Translations under genes and position numbers: made by a program
In this document: positions 42,987 through 51,391 of the stretch, piece by piece
Numbering within the stretch: the first letter of the stretch is position 1
Layout of the letters: every line of letters starts with the position of its first letter
Source of the DNA: Stenotrophobium rhamnosiphilum
GTDB taxonomy: Bacteria; Pseudomonadota; Gammaproteobacteria; Nevskiales; Nevskiaceae
DNA length: 64,000 nt
NCBI RefSeq assembly: GCF_003052265.1
Contig: NZ_QANS01000004.1
Location: forward strand, 124,414 to 188,413
Direction: 5' to 3'
The notes under the pieces: model-generated
The model's input: the letters and a program-made list of their open reading frames with translations, nothing else
What the model was told of the DNA's origin: nothing
Database searches by the model: none

Positions 42987-43535
42987 ATGGCAAATCAGCA
43001 TTCCCTATTCCCCCATCGGAGCAAGTCCGATGGGGTTTCTTTTGACTCAAGGAGAGCGTTCATTCGCTCCACCTTCGCAGTCTTGGCATCGACTTTATTG
43101 GCGCCGATGGCACGTGCAGGTGAAAGTTTATGGACGACGTATCAGACGCCCGCAGCGTTTGTTGCTGAAGCGTTTCGTGGAAGCCCACCACCTCCAAAAG
43201 TGATCAGCGGTCCAACAGGTCCGGTGCACTACTGGCGTGCAAATGGACGCACTGCTTGGGTTATTGAAGACCTAGGCAAACAAGGCTATCAATTAACGAC
43301 AGCCGGATTCATCGTGAAAAATGGTGCAATTGAATCTGCCAAGGTTCTCGTATATCGCGAATCTCGCGGCGAACAAGTTGCAGAACCATCTTTCCTTAAA
43401 AAATTCTTAGGTGCTCGCCTTGCAGGCGGGAAACTTGATCGCAATATCGACAATATTTCTGGCGCGACACTTTCAGTGCAAATGATGCAACGCATGGCGA
43501 GCACCGTTTTGGCGCTGGATGCTCGTGCCGGATGA
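42987..43535 (+). CDS. Exported FMN-binding (flavinylated) domain protein
   Basis: 182 residues. A twin-arginine-type signal SRRAFIRSTFAVLAS precedes cleavage near residue 45. The FMN-binding domain covers about 75-178 and carries the flavinylation motif NISGATLS, with Thr161 the likely covalent FMN site. ApbE attaches FMN to this motif through a phosphodiester bond, and the matching apbE is two genes downstream. It should act as a periplasmic one- or two-electron carrier. Stop and next start overlap as ATGA with the PepSY gene. Confidence 0.87.
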   Translation: MANQHSLFPHRSKSDGVSFDSRRAFIRSTFAVLASTLLAPMARAGESLWTTYQTPAAFVAEAFRGSPPPPKVISGPTGPVHYWRANGRTAWVIEDLGKQGYQLTTAGFIVKNGAIESAKVLVYRESRGEQVAEPSFLKKFLGARLAGGKLDRNIDNISGATLSVQMMQRMASTVLALDARAG

Positions 43536-44419
43536 CGGACATGCCGGAACACAGTGTTAAGCACAAAAGTTCTTTTAGAAGTGTGACGACAAGGTGGCGT
43601 ACGCGATGGACTATGCCGGCGAAAGAATCTCGTCCGGCGCAGCCCAAACGAACGCTGACTGCAACGCTACGTGAATGGCATAAACGAGCTGGGCTTGGTG
43701 CATTCTTGTTCATGGGCTGGCTCGGTATTAGCGGCGTCATGCTCAATCAGAGTGCAAGCTGGGGACTCGATGCAGCACGCGTTGATTGGACCTGGCTGAT
43801 GGCGGTGTATGGACTGCATGCACAGTCGCCCGAAACTGGATTTATCGCAGGTGGACATTGGTTGGCAGTGTCTGGCGAGCATTCCGTACTTGATGGAAAG
43901 CTTTTGTCGATGCCAGTTAAATCGCCTACAGGCATTGTGGTGATTGGCGAGAGTGCAAATCAAAAGTTGGTTGTAGCAACTTATGACAGTGTGTTGTTGC
44001 TGAATCCAGACGGCACGCGCATTGATGAGCTGCAAGCCGGACTGATGCTGCCTGTTAGTGCAATTCAACGCATTGGTACCGCAGAGAAAAACTCTGCGAT
44101 GGTTGTGATCGAAGACAAAGGCTTATACGGTTCTATCGACGGTGAGAGTTGGACCAAGTTGCCATCGAAAACAACGGTGAATTGGGCTCAGCCTGCAACA
44201 TTAACAATGACACAGCGTCAGCAATTCGAAGAGTATGCACGCCCATCTGTGGCTGTGGAGCAATTGCTGATTGATATGCATAGCGGCCGTTTGTTCGGAC
44301 GTTTCGGTCCATACGTTATTGACTTGGTTGGTTTGGGTGCACTTTGGCTCTCGATAAGTGGAGTCTGGATGATGTGGCGCACCAATCAAGCACGTAAACG
44401 TAATGTCGTAAGACGTTGA
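43532..44419 (+). CDS. PepSY-type membrane protein
   Basis: 295 residues with two membrane helices: WHKRAGLGAFLFMGWLGISGVML (about 49-71) and VIDLVGLGALWLSISGVWMMW (about 260-282), enclosing a periplasmic domain. RLLIDMHSGRLFGRFGPYVIDLVG-like sequence before helix two is typical of PepSY_TM proteins. The N-terminal 45 residues are basic. Such proteins are partners of flavinylated periplasmic carriers and may move electrons across the membrane. It overlaps both neighbours by four bases (ATGA upstream, TTGA downstream), so all three are translationally coupled. Confidence 0.8.
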   Translation: MTDMPEHSVKHKSSFRSVTTRWRTRWTMPAKESRPAQPKRTLTATLREWHKRAGLGAFLFMGWLGISGVMLNQSASWGLDAARVDWTWLMAVYGLHAQSPETGFIAGGHWLAVSGEHSVLDGKLLSMPVKSPTGIVVIGESANQKLVVATYDSVLLLNPDGTRIDELQAGLMLPVSAIQRIGTAEKNSAMVVIEDKGLYGSIDGESWTKLPSKTTVNWAQPATLTMTQRQQFEEYARPSVAVEQLLIDMHSGRLFGRFGPYVIDLVGLGALWLSISGVWMMWRTNQARKRNVVRR

Positions 44420-45429
44420 GTGCCGACCCTTTGAAACTGCTACGAGGAAGCAACGCTCGGTTAATTGATCAGCGCTTCCTCGCGATGGGGACTGAGATCA
44501 GTGTGAAGTTGGTCTGTGGACATCGATCTCAACGTAACGACGCCTTGCTGGCGATACAGAACGTTACTGAATTGATGCATGCCTTTAGTCGAGAGGCTTG
44601 GGCATGGGGCGATGGGGCGCTCTCGAAATTTAATTCAGCACTCAGTGCAGGTGGAACACCCAAGGTTCCCTACGGTCTGCGCGAGCTATTTACCAAGGCT
44701 TGGAAGATTCATCAGCAATCAGGTGGATTGTTTGAGCCTCGAGTTGCGAAGTTAGTGCGGCTATGGGGTTTTGATGACGTTGCGAGATTGCGCGACAGTC
44801 CGCCAACGTCTTCTGAAATTGAAACCTTGCTGCGCGCTATGAGTGCAGCGCCCAACTTTACTGGTGCAATGTATTACGGTCCGGCGCCGAATGTCTCTTG
44901 GGACTTTGGCGGAATTGGCAAAGGGTACATCGTCGATAAAGCATTAGATATTTTGCGCAAGCATCAGTTTGGAGATGCTGTAGTCGATGCCGGTGGAAAT
45001 CTCGCTGCGCGTGGTGCACATCACTCGCGACCATGGCGCGTCGCGATTCGAGATCCACGTTCGTCGCAGGATCCGAGACGATTACTTGCCTCGCTAGAAG
45101 TTTTTAACGAAGCGGTGATCACTCATGGAGATGATCAGCGCTACTTCGAATTTGAAGGCCGCCGCTATTCGCACATCTTGCATCCGAAGACGGGAGTCCC
45201 TGTGCAGGGATTCCGTTCGCTCACGGTGGTGCATTCCGATGCAACCCTCGCGGATGCAGGTGGAGCTGCTTTGTTTGTGGCGGGCCCGGATTCATGGCGG
45301 GCACTCGCCAAGAAGCTCGATATCGATCAAATCCTGATTGCTAAAGACAATGGCGTTATTCAAGCAACATCTGCATTGGCGCGACGCTTGTCTGTAGAGC
45401 CTGATGTTCGAATTGAAGTAATCGATTAA
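44416..45429 (+). CDS. apbE: FAD:protein FMN transferase ApbE
   Basis: 337 residues. ApbE motifs: FLAMGTEISVKL, WDFGGIGKGYIVDKALDIL (active-site and FAD-binding Asp/Gly region), VVDAGGNLAARG, ITHGDDQRYFEFEGRRYSHILHPKTG and VVHSDATLADAGGAALFV. It transfers FMN from FAD to Thr/Ser of SGAT-type motifs, here most likely Thr161 of the product two genes upstream. The TTG start overlaps the PepSY stop (TTGA). No obvious signal peptide or lipobox is present, so its compartment is unclear. Last gene of the leader A operon, closed by the 45452 terminator. Confidence 0.92.
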   Translation: MSADPLKLLRGSNARLIDQRFLAMGTEISVKLVCGHRSQRNDALLAIQNVTELMHAFSREAWAWGDGALSKFNSALSAGGTPKVPYGLRELFTKAWKIHQQSGGLFEPRVAKLVRLWGFDDVARLRDSPPTSSEIETLLRAMSAAPNFTGAMYYGPAPNVSWDFGGIGKGYIVDKALDILRKHQFGDAVVDAGGNLAARGAHHSRPWRVAIRDPRSSQDPRRLLASLEVFNEAVITHGDDQRYFEFEGRRYSHILHPKTGVPVQGFRSLTVVHSDATLADAGGAALFVAGPDSWRALAKKLDIDQILIAKDNGVIQATSALARRLSVEPDVRIEVID

Positions 45430-45451
45430 GGCCAAAAAAATTCTCGGGCAT

Positions 45452-45483
45452 AAAAAACCCGCAGCTTTCACTGCGGGCTTTTT
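45452..45483. terminator. Bidirectional terminator between operons A and B
   Basis: AAAAAACCCGCAG-CTTTCA-CTGCGGGCTTTTT: 7-bp GC-rich stem with A and T runs on either side, serving apbE and the convergent OmpA-cupredoxin gene. Confidence 0.92.
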
Positions 45484-45506
45484 GCTACTGCAACACATAG
45501 ACAAAC

Positions 45507-46598
45507 TTACTTCACAACGATGGTACCTTTCATCGATGCATGGATGCCGCACTGATAAACATATTCGCCAGGCTTGGCAAACGTGCGGCTAAAGCTTTCA
45601 CCAAAAGCAATCGTCTGATCCTTGTCAGGAAACTTTACGGTGTGTCGGGTCTGATCCTTGTTGGTCCAGGTGACGGTTGTGCCGGCAGCGACAACTAACT
45701 TGTCAGGAACAAAGCTGAAGTTTGAAATCGAGACTGTGTTGCCGGTGGAGGTAATAACGGTCGTGGACGGAGCAGCTGCACTAGCTTTGGGCATCGGCAT
45801 GGTGTGTGCTGCTTCTTCGGGCGCTGCATAAGCAGCGCTGCCAGCAGGAGCCTTCCATGATGGACCGGGCTTCGGCGCTTCTGGTGCGACTGATGGCTGA
45901 TTTTTGTAGGTAGGCGTAGGGCCCGCTTCTACAGGGTTGGGCACATGAGTGAGAACGCCGATAGAAGTTGGGATGCCTGCACCTGGTTCGCTCGCATGTG
46001 CGGCCAGCGGTTCAAGAATCACGACGGCGTTATTTTTTGAAGCCACAGAAATTACCGGCGATGCCGACTCTAAAACCTTGAGCTCAACGCGACGATTCTT
46101 TTCACGTCCCTCGTCGGTTTCGTTATCGGCAATCGGCATGGTCTTGCCAAAGCCTTTCGAAGTCAGACGATCTTGAGTAACGCCTTGTGCGACCAAATAA
46201 CTTGCAACGCTCTTTGCGCGACTATCCGATAGTTTCTGGTTGTATGCGTCGGTGCCCTTGCCATCGGTGTGCCCATCAATTTCAACTTTGATATCGGTGC
46301 GTGCGAGCAGTGCGCTGGCAACTTGATCAAGCAGCGACTTGGCGTTGATCGTGAGTGTGGCTTTGTTAAATTCGAAGTTCACACCATGTAGAACAATGGT
46401 GTCGCCGCTCTTGCAGCCTTCAAGAGAGACCGGCTTTCCTGATTCTGGCATCTGACAAGTTACAGCGACGGAGTCAGCTGGAAGCTTGGGGATTGGATAG
46501 GAAGAGTAATCGAGACCGTTTGATGCGAGTACGCCACAGCCTGAGAGATGAACCGCTACAACCGCACTACAGAGTGCTACTAATTTCTTATTTTTCAT
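45507..46598 (-). CDS. OmpA-cupredoxin fusion lipoprotein
   Basis: 363 residues with an unusual architecture. Lipobox HLSGC (Cys21). OmpA-like peptidoglycan-binding domain (about 70-175: VNFEFNKATLT, IDGHTDGKGTDAYNQKLSDSRA, GREKNRRVEL). A roughly 100-residue Pro/Ala-rich linker follows, then a plastocyanin-like domain (about 280-363) with all type I copper ligands: His319, Cys350, His353, Met356 (YQCGIHASMKG). It should be anchored to the outer membrane, bind the wall and carry electrons by copper. It is the second gene of the leader B operon, after an intercistronic hairpin. Confidence 0.9.
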   Translation of the reverse strand: MKNKKLVALCSAVVAVHLSGCGVLASNGLDYSSYPIPKLPADSVAVTCQMPESGKPVSLEGCKSGDTIVLHGVNFEFNKATLTINAKSLLDQVASALLARTDIKVEIDGHTDGKGTDAYNQKLSDSRAKSVASYLVAQGVTQDRLTSKGFGKTMPIADNETDEGREKNRRVELKVLESASPVISVASKNNAVVILEPLAAHASEPGAGIPTSIGVLTHVPNPVEAGPTPTYKNQPSVAPEAPKPGPSWKAPAGSAAYAAPEEAAHTMPMPKASAAAPSTTVITSTGNTVSISNFSFVPDKLVVAAGTTVTWTNKDQTRHTVKFPDKDQTIAFGESFSRTFAKPGEYVYQCGIHASMKGTIVVK

Positions 46599-46653
46599 GT
46601 TGAAAAAACTCCTTGAGTAAGCTGATGCCGTTTACTGCCCCCAAATTAAAAGA

Positions 46654-46677
46654 ACCCCGGGATATAACTCCCGGGGT
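46654..46677 (-). terminator. Intercistronic hairpin (attenuator) in operon B
   Basis: Nine-bp stem ACCCCGGGA / TCCCGGGGT with a 6-base loop, then TCTTTTAATTT on the minus strand. It lies between the Gly/Leu-rich gene and the OmpA-cupredoxin gene, which has no promoter of its own that I can see, so partial read-through probably sets a lower level of the second product. Confidence 0.75.
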
Positions 46678-46691
46678 AATGCCGTGCGGCT

Positions 46692-47357
46692 TTAAAGCCC
46701 GCTGACAACAGGGAGTACGATTGAAACGATAGGGCCGACGAGCTGGAGAATTTCTCCAGTCGGCAAGCCGCCACTTCCGAGCAAGCCGAGGCTGCTCACG
46801 AGTGGTAGTGCAGTTGTTGCGAGCGGGCCGACGAGCGTCAGGAGATCCCCAGTCGGTAATCCACCTTTACCGAGAAGGCCCAAGCTGCTGACGATTGGCA
46901 GTCCACCTGATGCCAATGGCCCAACGAGTTGCAGAAGTTGTCCTGTTGGTAGACCGCCGCCGCCGCCCAGACCCACTAAGCCCAACTCGCCGAGGCCAAG
47001 ATCACCCAGATTGAGACTGCCGCCCAGTACTTGCGTGACGTCTTTCACTACAGGCGTGAGGCCTTTGAGCACTGGCGTAACAACGCCAAGTAGTTGTCCT
47101 GTAGGCAAGCCGCCTTTGCCGCCTAGCAAACCCAAGTCGAGCGAGCCAAGACCGAGTGAGCCAAGGCCAGGCAAGCCGCCGCCAACAAGCGGAAGATTGC
47201 CGAGTCCGAGTGAACCGACTACGGGCAGCGATGACAGATTGAGCGTCCCAATAATGGGCAAGCTGCCGATGATGGGCAGTGTAGGGGCGGCAGCTGAAGC
47301 GTTGAGTGACGCGCTGGCGATGAGCACAGCAGTTGCGAGTTGAATGAACTTGTTCAT
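46692..47357 (-). CDS. Exported Gly/Leu-rich repeat protein
   Basis: 221 residues: a signal peptide (about 1-23, NASAA), then a low-complexity sequence of Gly, Leu, Pro, Val and Ser. Four copies of a unit of about 30 residues begin GGLPTG[QDE][LI]L, with bodies like LVGPLATTALPLVSSLGLLG. The N-terminal part repeats LPIIGSLPIIG and LGSLGLGSLDLGLLG. There are no charged residues in long stretches and no Cys in the mature part. It is not collagen-like (no G-X-Y period) and I know no family. Probably a fibrous or surface structural protein. First gene after leader B. Confidence 0.75.
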   Translation of the reverse strand: MNKFIQLATAVLIASASLNASAAAPTLPIIGSLPIIGTLNLSSLPVVGSLGLGNLPLVGGGLPGLGSLGLGSLDLGLLGGKGGLPTGQLLGVVTPVLKGLTPVVKDVTQVLGGSLNLGDLGLGELGLVGLGGGGGLPTGQLLQLVGPLASGGLPIVSSLGLLGKGGLPTGDLLTLVGPLATTALPLVSSLGLLGSGGLPTGEILQLVGPIVSIVLPVVSGL

Positions 47358-47389
47358 GAATCTAAATCTCCCTTCCTTGCTCGTAGGCC

Positions 47390-47436
47390 AAAAAAAACGT
47401 CCACGTGGCAGGCTGCTTTGCCTGCGACGTGGACGT
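47390..47436 (-). terminator. Leader B intrinsic terminator
   Basis: ACGTCCACGT / ACGTGGACGT stem enclosing GCAGGC-[AAAGCA]-GCCTGC, then eight T on the minus strand. The outer stem is identical to that of leader A. Confidence 0.92.
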
Positions 47437-47470
47437 CTATGTCCGAAGAATCGGTCGTCGTCGACCCATT
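47390..47470 (-). promoter_or_regulatory. ANTAR-type antitermination leader B
   Basis: Minus strand: P1 GGTC-[GACGAC]-GACC (47466-47453) within GAAT...ATTC outer arms, linker TTC, then P2 GGAC-[ATAGAC]-GTCC (47444-47431; A1, G4). P2 runs into the terminator stem. The 24-base P1 frame has the same geometry as leader A. Confidence 0.85.
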
Positions 47471-47514
47471 CAAATATGTATACGTAAGCTGATGTGCTTT
47501 CGCAGTATTAACGT

Positions 47515-47530
47515 AGCAATCGCTATGCCA
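47515..47530 (-). promoter_or_regulatory. Sigma-54 promoter of leader B
   Basis: Minus strand TTGGCATAGCGATTGCT (last T of TT at 47531), identical to leader C's promoter. Predicted start about 50 bp before hairpin P1. Confidence 0.88.
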
Positions 47531-47590
47531 AATTAATGCGCCCGAGCATTTTGCTTACAAATCTCAAGGCAATAAAAAATAATGTTCGAG

Positions 47591-47899
47591 CTACGGCGTG
47601 AACTGCGAATGGCTGCGGCGATAACTGCTGAGATTGTCGCGGTATTCGGTCTGGCGCTGCAGGCTGTTGCTATTGATCGGTGACGTTGGTGCGCGATAGA
47701 GCGATGGGGCTTGATCCAGGCCCGTAGCAAATTCCTCTTTCCACGGCATCAGCGTGACGCCCATCGCCGAGTTTTGCTCAACAACGATCGTGCTGCCCAG
47801 AGCTTGTGGCGCTGGAGCATTGCTTGATTTAGGCGGTGCGGAGAAAACGCTTTGTGTCAGCAAGAGAGCAAAGATCATTAGCCAGCGATATTGCTTCAT
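47591..47899 (-). CDS. Small exported hypothetical protein
   Basis: 102 residues with a signal peptide (about 1-20, QSVFSA). The mature part is polar, Ser/Pro/Gln-rich, without Cys, and includes STIVVEQNSAMGVTLMPWKEEF. Not recognised. Its ATG overlaps the TGA of the TPR lipoprotein gene by four bases, so it is the last, translationally coupled member of the leader D operon. Confidence 0.7.
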   Translation of the reverse strand: MKQYRWLMIFALLLTQSVFSAPPKSSNAPAPQALGSTIVVEQNSAMGVTLMPWKEEFATGLDQAPSLYRAPTSPINSNSLQRQTEYRDNLSSYRRSHSQFTP

Positions 47900-48558
47900 G
47901 GCGCTGCTCCGCTAGCGACCGTCGTGCCCGCGGTCATTTCAAGTTGCTTGATCCACGCAGTCACAATCAGATTCTCTTTGCCGGACAGCCGCAGATATTC
48001 ACGGTATTGCGAGAGTGCTTCTTGTGGACGCCTCATTGAGACTTCGTAAAGAATTCCAAGATTCATATGTGCAGCGGCGTAATCAAACTTTGTAGCAAGT
48101 GCTTGCTGATACGCCTGTTCAGCGCGTGGGTAGTCGCCACTTTCGCGATAAAGCGTGCCCAGCCAATTCCAAGCGACTGCGTTGCGTGGATTGGTGCTGA
48201 CTGCTTTGGTGAGCCCAGCGATGGCTTGGGGCCGCTGACGAGACTGCGCGTAGAGAATCGCAAGGTCAGTCATCGGACCCGAGAACTCTGGATAGTCACG
48301 CGCCAGTGAAGTGAATGCCGCAATAGCTTCCGGCGTTTGGCGATCTTTCATCAGCTTGAGCGCAGCGTTGAATCGCTGTTCAGGATCACCTTTGCTGTTC
48401 GCGCTTGCATTGCCTGCAGGTACGGAATTTTGTGTTGAACCGCGTGCGGATTTTGCAGGCGGGCTGTAAGGCTTCGTCGCCAAGCCAGTGCAGCCGGTTA
48501 CGAATAGGCACAGGCCGACAACCGATTGCTGCATAAATGCTTTAACGGAGTGAGTCAT
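47896..48558 (-). CDS. TPR lipoprotein
   Basis: About 220 residues from the ATG at 48558; an upstream in-frame ATG at 48588 has no ribosome site and would weaken the signal peptide. Lipobox LFVTGC (Cys about 23), then a Ser/Pro-rich linker and four to five TPR units (AIAAFTSLARDYPE, AWNWLGTLYRESGDYPRAEQAY, AAHMNLGILYEVSMRRPQEALSQY). Probably outer-membrane anchored, serving as a scaffold. It overlaps the end of the 949-residue TPR gene by 17 bp and is coupled to the small exported gene downstream. Confidence 0.85.
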   Translation of the reverse strand: MTHSVKAFMQQSVVGLCLFVTGCTGLATKPYSPPAKSARGSTQNSVPAGNASANSKGDPEQRFNAALKLMKDRQTPEAIAAFTSLARDYPEFSGPMTDLAILYAQSRQRPQAIAGLTKAVSTNPRNAVAWNWLGTLYRESGDYPRAEQAYQQALATKFDYAAAHMNLGILYEVSMRRPQEALSQYREYLRLSGKENLIVTAWIKQLEMTAGTTVASGAAP

Positions 48559-51391
48559 AGCTGTTCTCACGTTGTTCGCGCTTGCCATATTTGGCGGGTG
48601 AAAGATCGGCGAGTGCAGCGACGCTCTTCTTGATTGAATCGTTCCAAAGCCCTTGGCGCAGTCGTTGAAGATTGGCTTCGTGTATCGAGATGGCTTTCTC
48701 CTCGAAAGGATTGGCCTGTTCTTCTAACAGAATGTTGTATTGCTCCAGCGCATCGCCTTGGAGCTGTGCAGGGCGAGGGGAATCCAGCAAGGCACGACCG
48801 AAATCGCGATAGACCATCCCGATTTCATAGGTTGCGGCTGTCGTGACGTTTGCATATCCGTAGCTCGCTGCACGCTCGAAACTCGCAATCGCGACCTCAG
48901 TGGCACTCTTACGCTTAGGCAAGCTTTTATTAACCGGCATGCTCAAGGCCAGTGCACGTGCTTTTGCGGCAGCGATCTGACCGATTTCAAGATTGGCCTG
49001 TGCTGCCATTTGCTTCGATACATCAGTGCGCGCTGCTGCGGAGGTATCCGCGTCAATCAGTTCACGCAGCCAGCGTTGATAGAGCGCATCGTCGCGGCTG
49101 TTGGTGTGTGCGAGATCGGCAAGACGGCGACGTGCTGTCATTGCACGATCCAGCGGCTGCGGGAAGTTGCTGACGTAATACTCATAGGCGCGAGCAGTTG
49201 GCGCTGTGGCGTTTGCCTTGTCGCTTAACTGTGCAGCGAGCCATGCGGCGTCACGACGGGTGTCTGCGGACTCGGTGCTGCGTGCGGCAATGCGTGCATA
49301 GGCTTCAGATGCTTGCAGTGGCCGGTTGTCTTTTTGATAGGCAAACGCCAGCTTCTTGTCAGCATCCGCAGCTAAAGCGTTCTTTGGATAACGCGACAGG
49401 AAAGTTTCGAGCGTGGATTCGGCGTTCTTCCAGTCTTGCAAGTTGATGAATGCGGCGGCTGCGTCATAGTCGGAGTTGGCTTGGATGCTGGTTCCGGGCG
49501 CTATACGAGCAACACGCTGAAAGTGATTGGCGGCAGCGCGCAGATCGCCTGCTTCACGAGCGGCTTCGCCTTGTTTGTAAATTGAGGCTGCAAGCTGTTC
49601 GTTGGCTACAGAGCGTTTTGCATCCGTGGTTTCGAGCAGTGGCAGCAGTGCTGTATATGCTATTTCAGCTTGTGGATATTGCTGTTGCGCGAAATAGGCA
49701 TCAGCCAGAACGCCCTGTGTTTCTCGACGCAATTCTGTCGCCATCGACTTCTGCATCGCGCGTTGCGCAACGACGATAACCTGCGGATAGTCTTTGATTG
49801 CGTAAAGATCATTAGCAGCGCGCGCCAATACCGCTGAGAGCTTCGGATGCTGTGGGAATGTATCGGCGAGTTTCAGGCTGGCCGCAATGGACTGAAGCAG
49901 CGCAGGGGTTTGTGCAGTTTCTGGTACTTCACGCGCCAAACGTTGCCATGCCTGAACGCCTGCATAAGCCGCTTCTGCTGCTTTGGGATTGCCAGTATTT
50001 GTATAGGCGGTGACGGCATATTGCTGAGCTGCGGCTTCAGTTTGGCCGCCGTCATACAAAGCATCGGCGTAGAGCATGCTCGTTGCCGCAACCTGAGGAG
50101 CATCAGGGAATGCTTCAATTGTTTTTTTGTACCAGCTGGCGGCCTTTGAGAAATCAGCTTGACGCGAAGCCGTTTCGGTTAAAGGCGTTTTCTGTGCTCT
50201 GGCGTGGTAGTAACTGCCAAGGTCGCTGAGGTCCTGTCTCACTTCTGCAAGAACTTTCGCAGGAGGTGCAGTTTTCCCCCAGTAGGCGGAGCCTGGCGCA
50301 TAAAGATTGACGTAAGTTTCCTTCGCGGAAATTGTCAGCTCATTAAAGCCACCTTTGCGATAAGCAGCGATAACTTGAGTTTGGAAGTCTGGTGCCAAGG
50401 TGTGTTTCGGATAACGCGCTATGAATGAGGCGTAGGTTTCAGCGGCGTCTGTATAGCGCTGGCGATCCATCAACATGCTGCCGAGATCGCTGTAGAGCAG
50501 GGCGTAGTAACGCGGATCGCGGCCGGATTTGGCAAAGTAATCGTTGATTGCTTTGCCCCCACCAAGTGCTGCGAAAGACAGGCTGGTGACGCGTAGTGTT
50601 TCTGCGACGTACGGGCTGCCTTTTACTGTTGGCGCAGCTTGGAGGCTAGTGGAATCGGTCAACTCTCCTGCAGGAAGATCGCGATCCAATATCGGGATAA
50701 AAATAGCCAGAGCCTGCTCGTATTTGCTCTGCTTGTAGAGCGTCCAGCCATATTTGTATTCGCCGGTGCGATAGAGCGGGTTTTCTTTTCCGAGGTTGAA
50801 CACGGCTCTGTATAAAGGTTCGGCCTGATCGTACTTGCCGCTAGCGAAGAGCAATTCCGCAGAGCGAAAAGCGGCGTCACCAATACGCAAGGAATCTGGA
50901 TAGCTTGCGACCAATGTCTTCAGGGAGTTGATTGCAGATTCGTTATCGCCAGCCAACTGATAAGCGCGCGCGAGCTGGTACAGCACCCGATCATTGTGTT
51001 GGTAAGTCGGAATCTCGCTCAGCAATCTCTTGTAGTTGAAGATTGCTTTGCGCAGCTCTGCTTCATTGAAGTCGCCGGAGGCATCGATCATCTGCACACG
51101 TAAATCAGCCGATCGGCGCAAGGCTTCAGCGAGAATCACGGGATCTGGATTCAGCTCAATAAGGCGGTCATATTGGATGAGCGCTTCACGTGGGTTTGGG
51201 GGCAATGGTTTCGACGTCGTAACGCGCAGAATCGTCGGCGTCGCGATTTGAAGTACGCCGTTGCTGTTCAATCCGTTGTTGTGAGTGATGCTTCCAACTG
51301 TTGAAGGCTTGTTATCGGCCGCGCTGCTGACGACGCACTGCAGGGCGAGGATTGCTGCTGCTGAATACTTTAGTAGGCCGGCTTGTTTCAT
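48542..51391 (-). CDS. Large exported TPR protein
   Basis: 949 residues: signal peptide (about 1-24, VVSSA), then many TPR/Sel1-like helical repeats over nearly the whole length (for example QLARAYQLAGDNESAINSLKTLVASYPDS, YGWTLYKQSKYEQALAIF, YADALYDGGQTEAAAQQY, AYFAQQQYPQAEIAY). There is no enzymatic motif. Such proteins are periplasmic scaffolds, like TPR components beside TonB/ExbB-like motors or gliding machinery; that comparison is by resemblance. Its ATG overlaps the upstream stop as ATGA. Confidence 0.87.
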   Translation of the reverse strand: MKQAGLLKYSAAAILALQCVVSSAADNKPSTVGSITHNNGLNSNGVLQIATPTILRVTTSKPLPPNPREALIQYDRLIELNPDPVILAEALRRSADLRVQMIDASGDFNEAELRKAIFNYKRLLSEIPTYQHNDRVLYQLARAYQLAGDNESAINSLKTLVASYPDSLRIGDAAFRSAELLFASGKYDQAEPLYRAVFNLGKENPLYRTGEYKYGWTLYKQSKYEQALAIFIPILDRDLPAGELTDSTSLQAAPTVKGSPYVAETLRVTSLSFAALGGGKAINDYFAKSGRDPRYYALLYSDLGSMLMDRQRYTDAAETYASFIARYPKHTLAPDFQTQVIAAYRKGGFNELTISAKETYVNLYAPGSAYWGKTAPPAKVLAEVRQDLSDLGSYYHARAQKTPLTETASRQADFSKAASWYKKTIEAFPDAPQVAATSMLYADALYDGGQTEAAAQQYAVTAYTNTGNPKAAEAAYAGVQAWQRLAREVPETAQTPALLQSIAASLKLADTFPQHPKLSAVLARAANDLYAIKDYPQVIVVAQRAMQKSMATELRRETQGVLADAYFAQQQYPQAEIAYTALLPLLETTDAKRSVANEQLAASIYKQGEAAREAGDLRAAANHFQRVARIAPGTSIQANSDYDAAAAFINLQDWKNAESTLETFLSRYPKNALAADADKKLAFAYQKDNRPLQASEAYARIAARSTESADTRRDAAWLAAQLSDKANATAPTARAYEYYVSNFPQPLDRAMTARRRLADLAHTNSRDDALYQRWLRELIDADTSAAARTDVSKQMAAQANLEIGQIAAAKARALALSMPVNKSLPKRKSATEVAIASFERAASYGYANVTTAATYEIGMVYRDFGRALLDSPRPAQLQGDALEQYNILLEEQANPFEEKAISIHEANLQRLRQGLWNDSIKKSVAALADLSPAKYGKREQRENSYDSLR

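Noticed and set aside
46692-47357. LPTG motifs as sortase sorting signals
   Set aside because: They are internal, repeated four times, lack the LPxTG spacing and a C-terminal helix with basic tail, and the window is Gram-negative.
46692-47357. Collagen-like triple helix
   Set aside because: Glycines do not follow a G-X-Y period.
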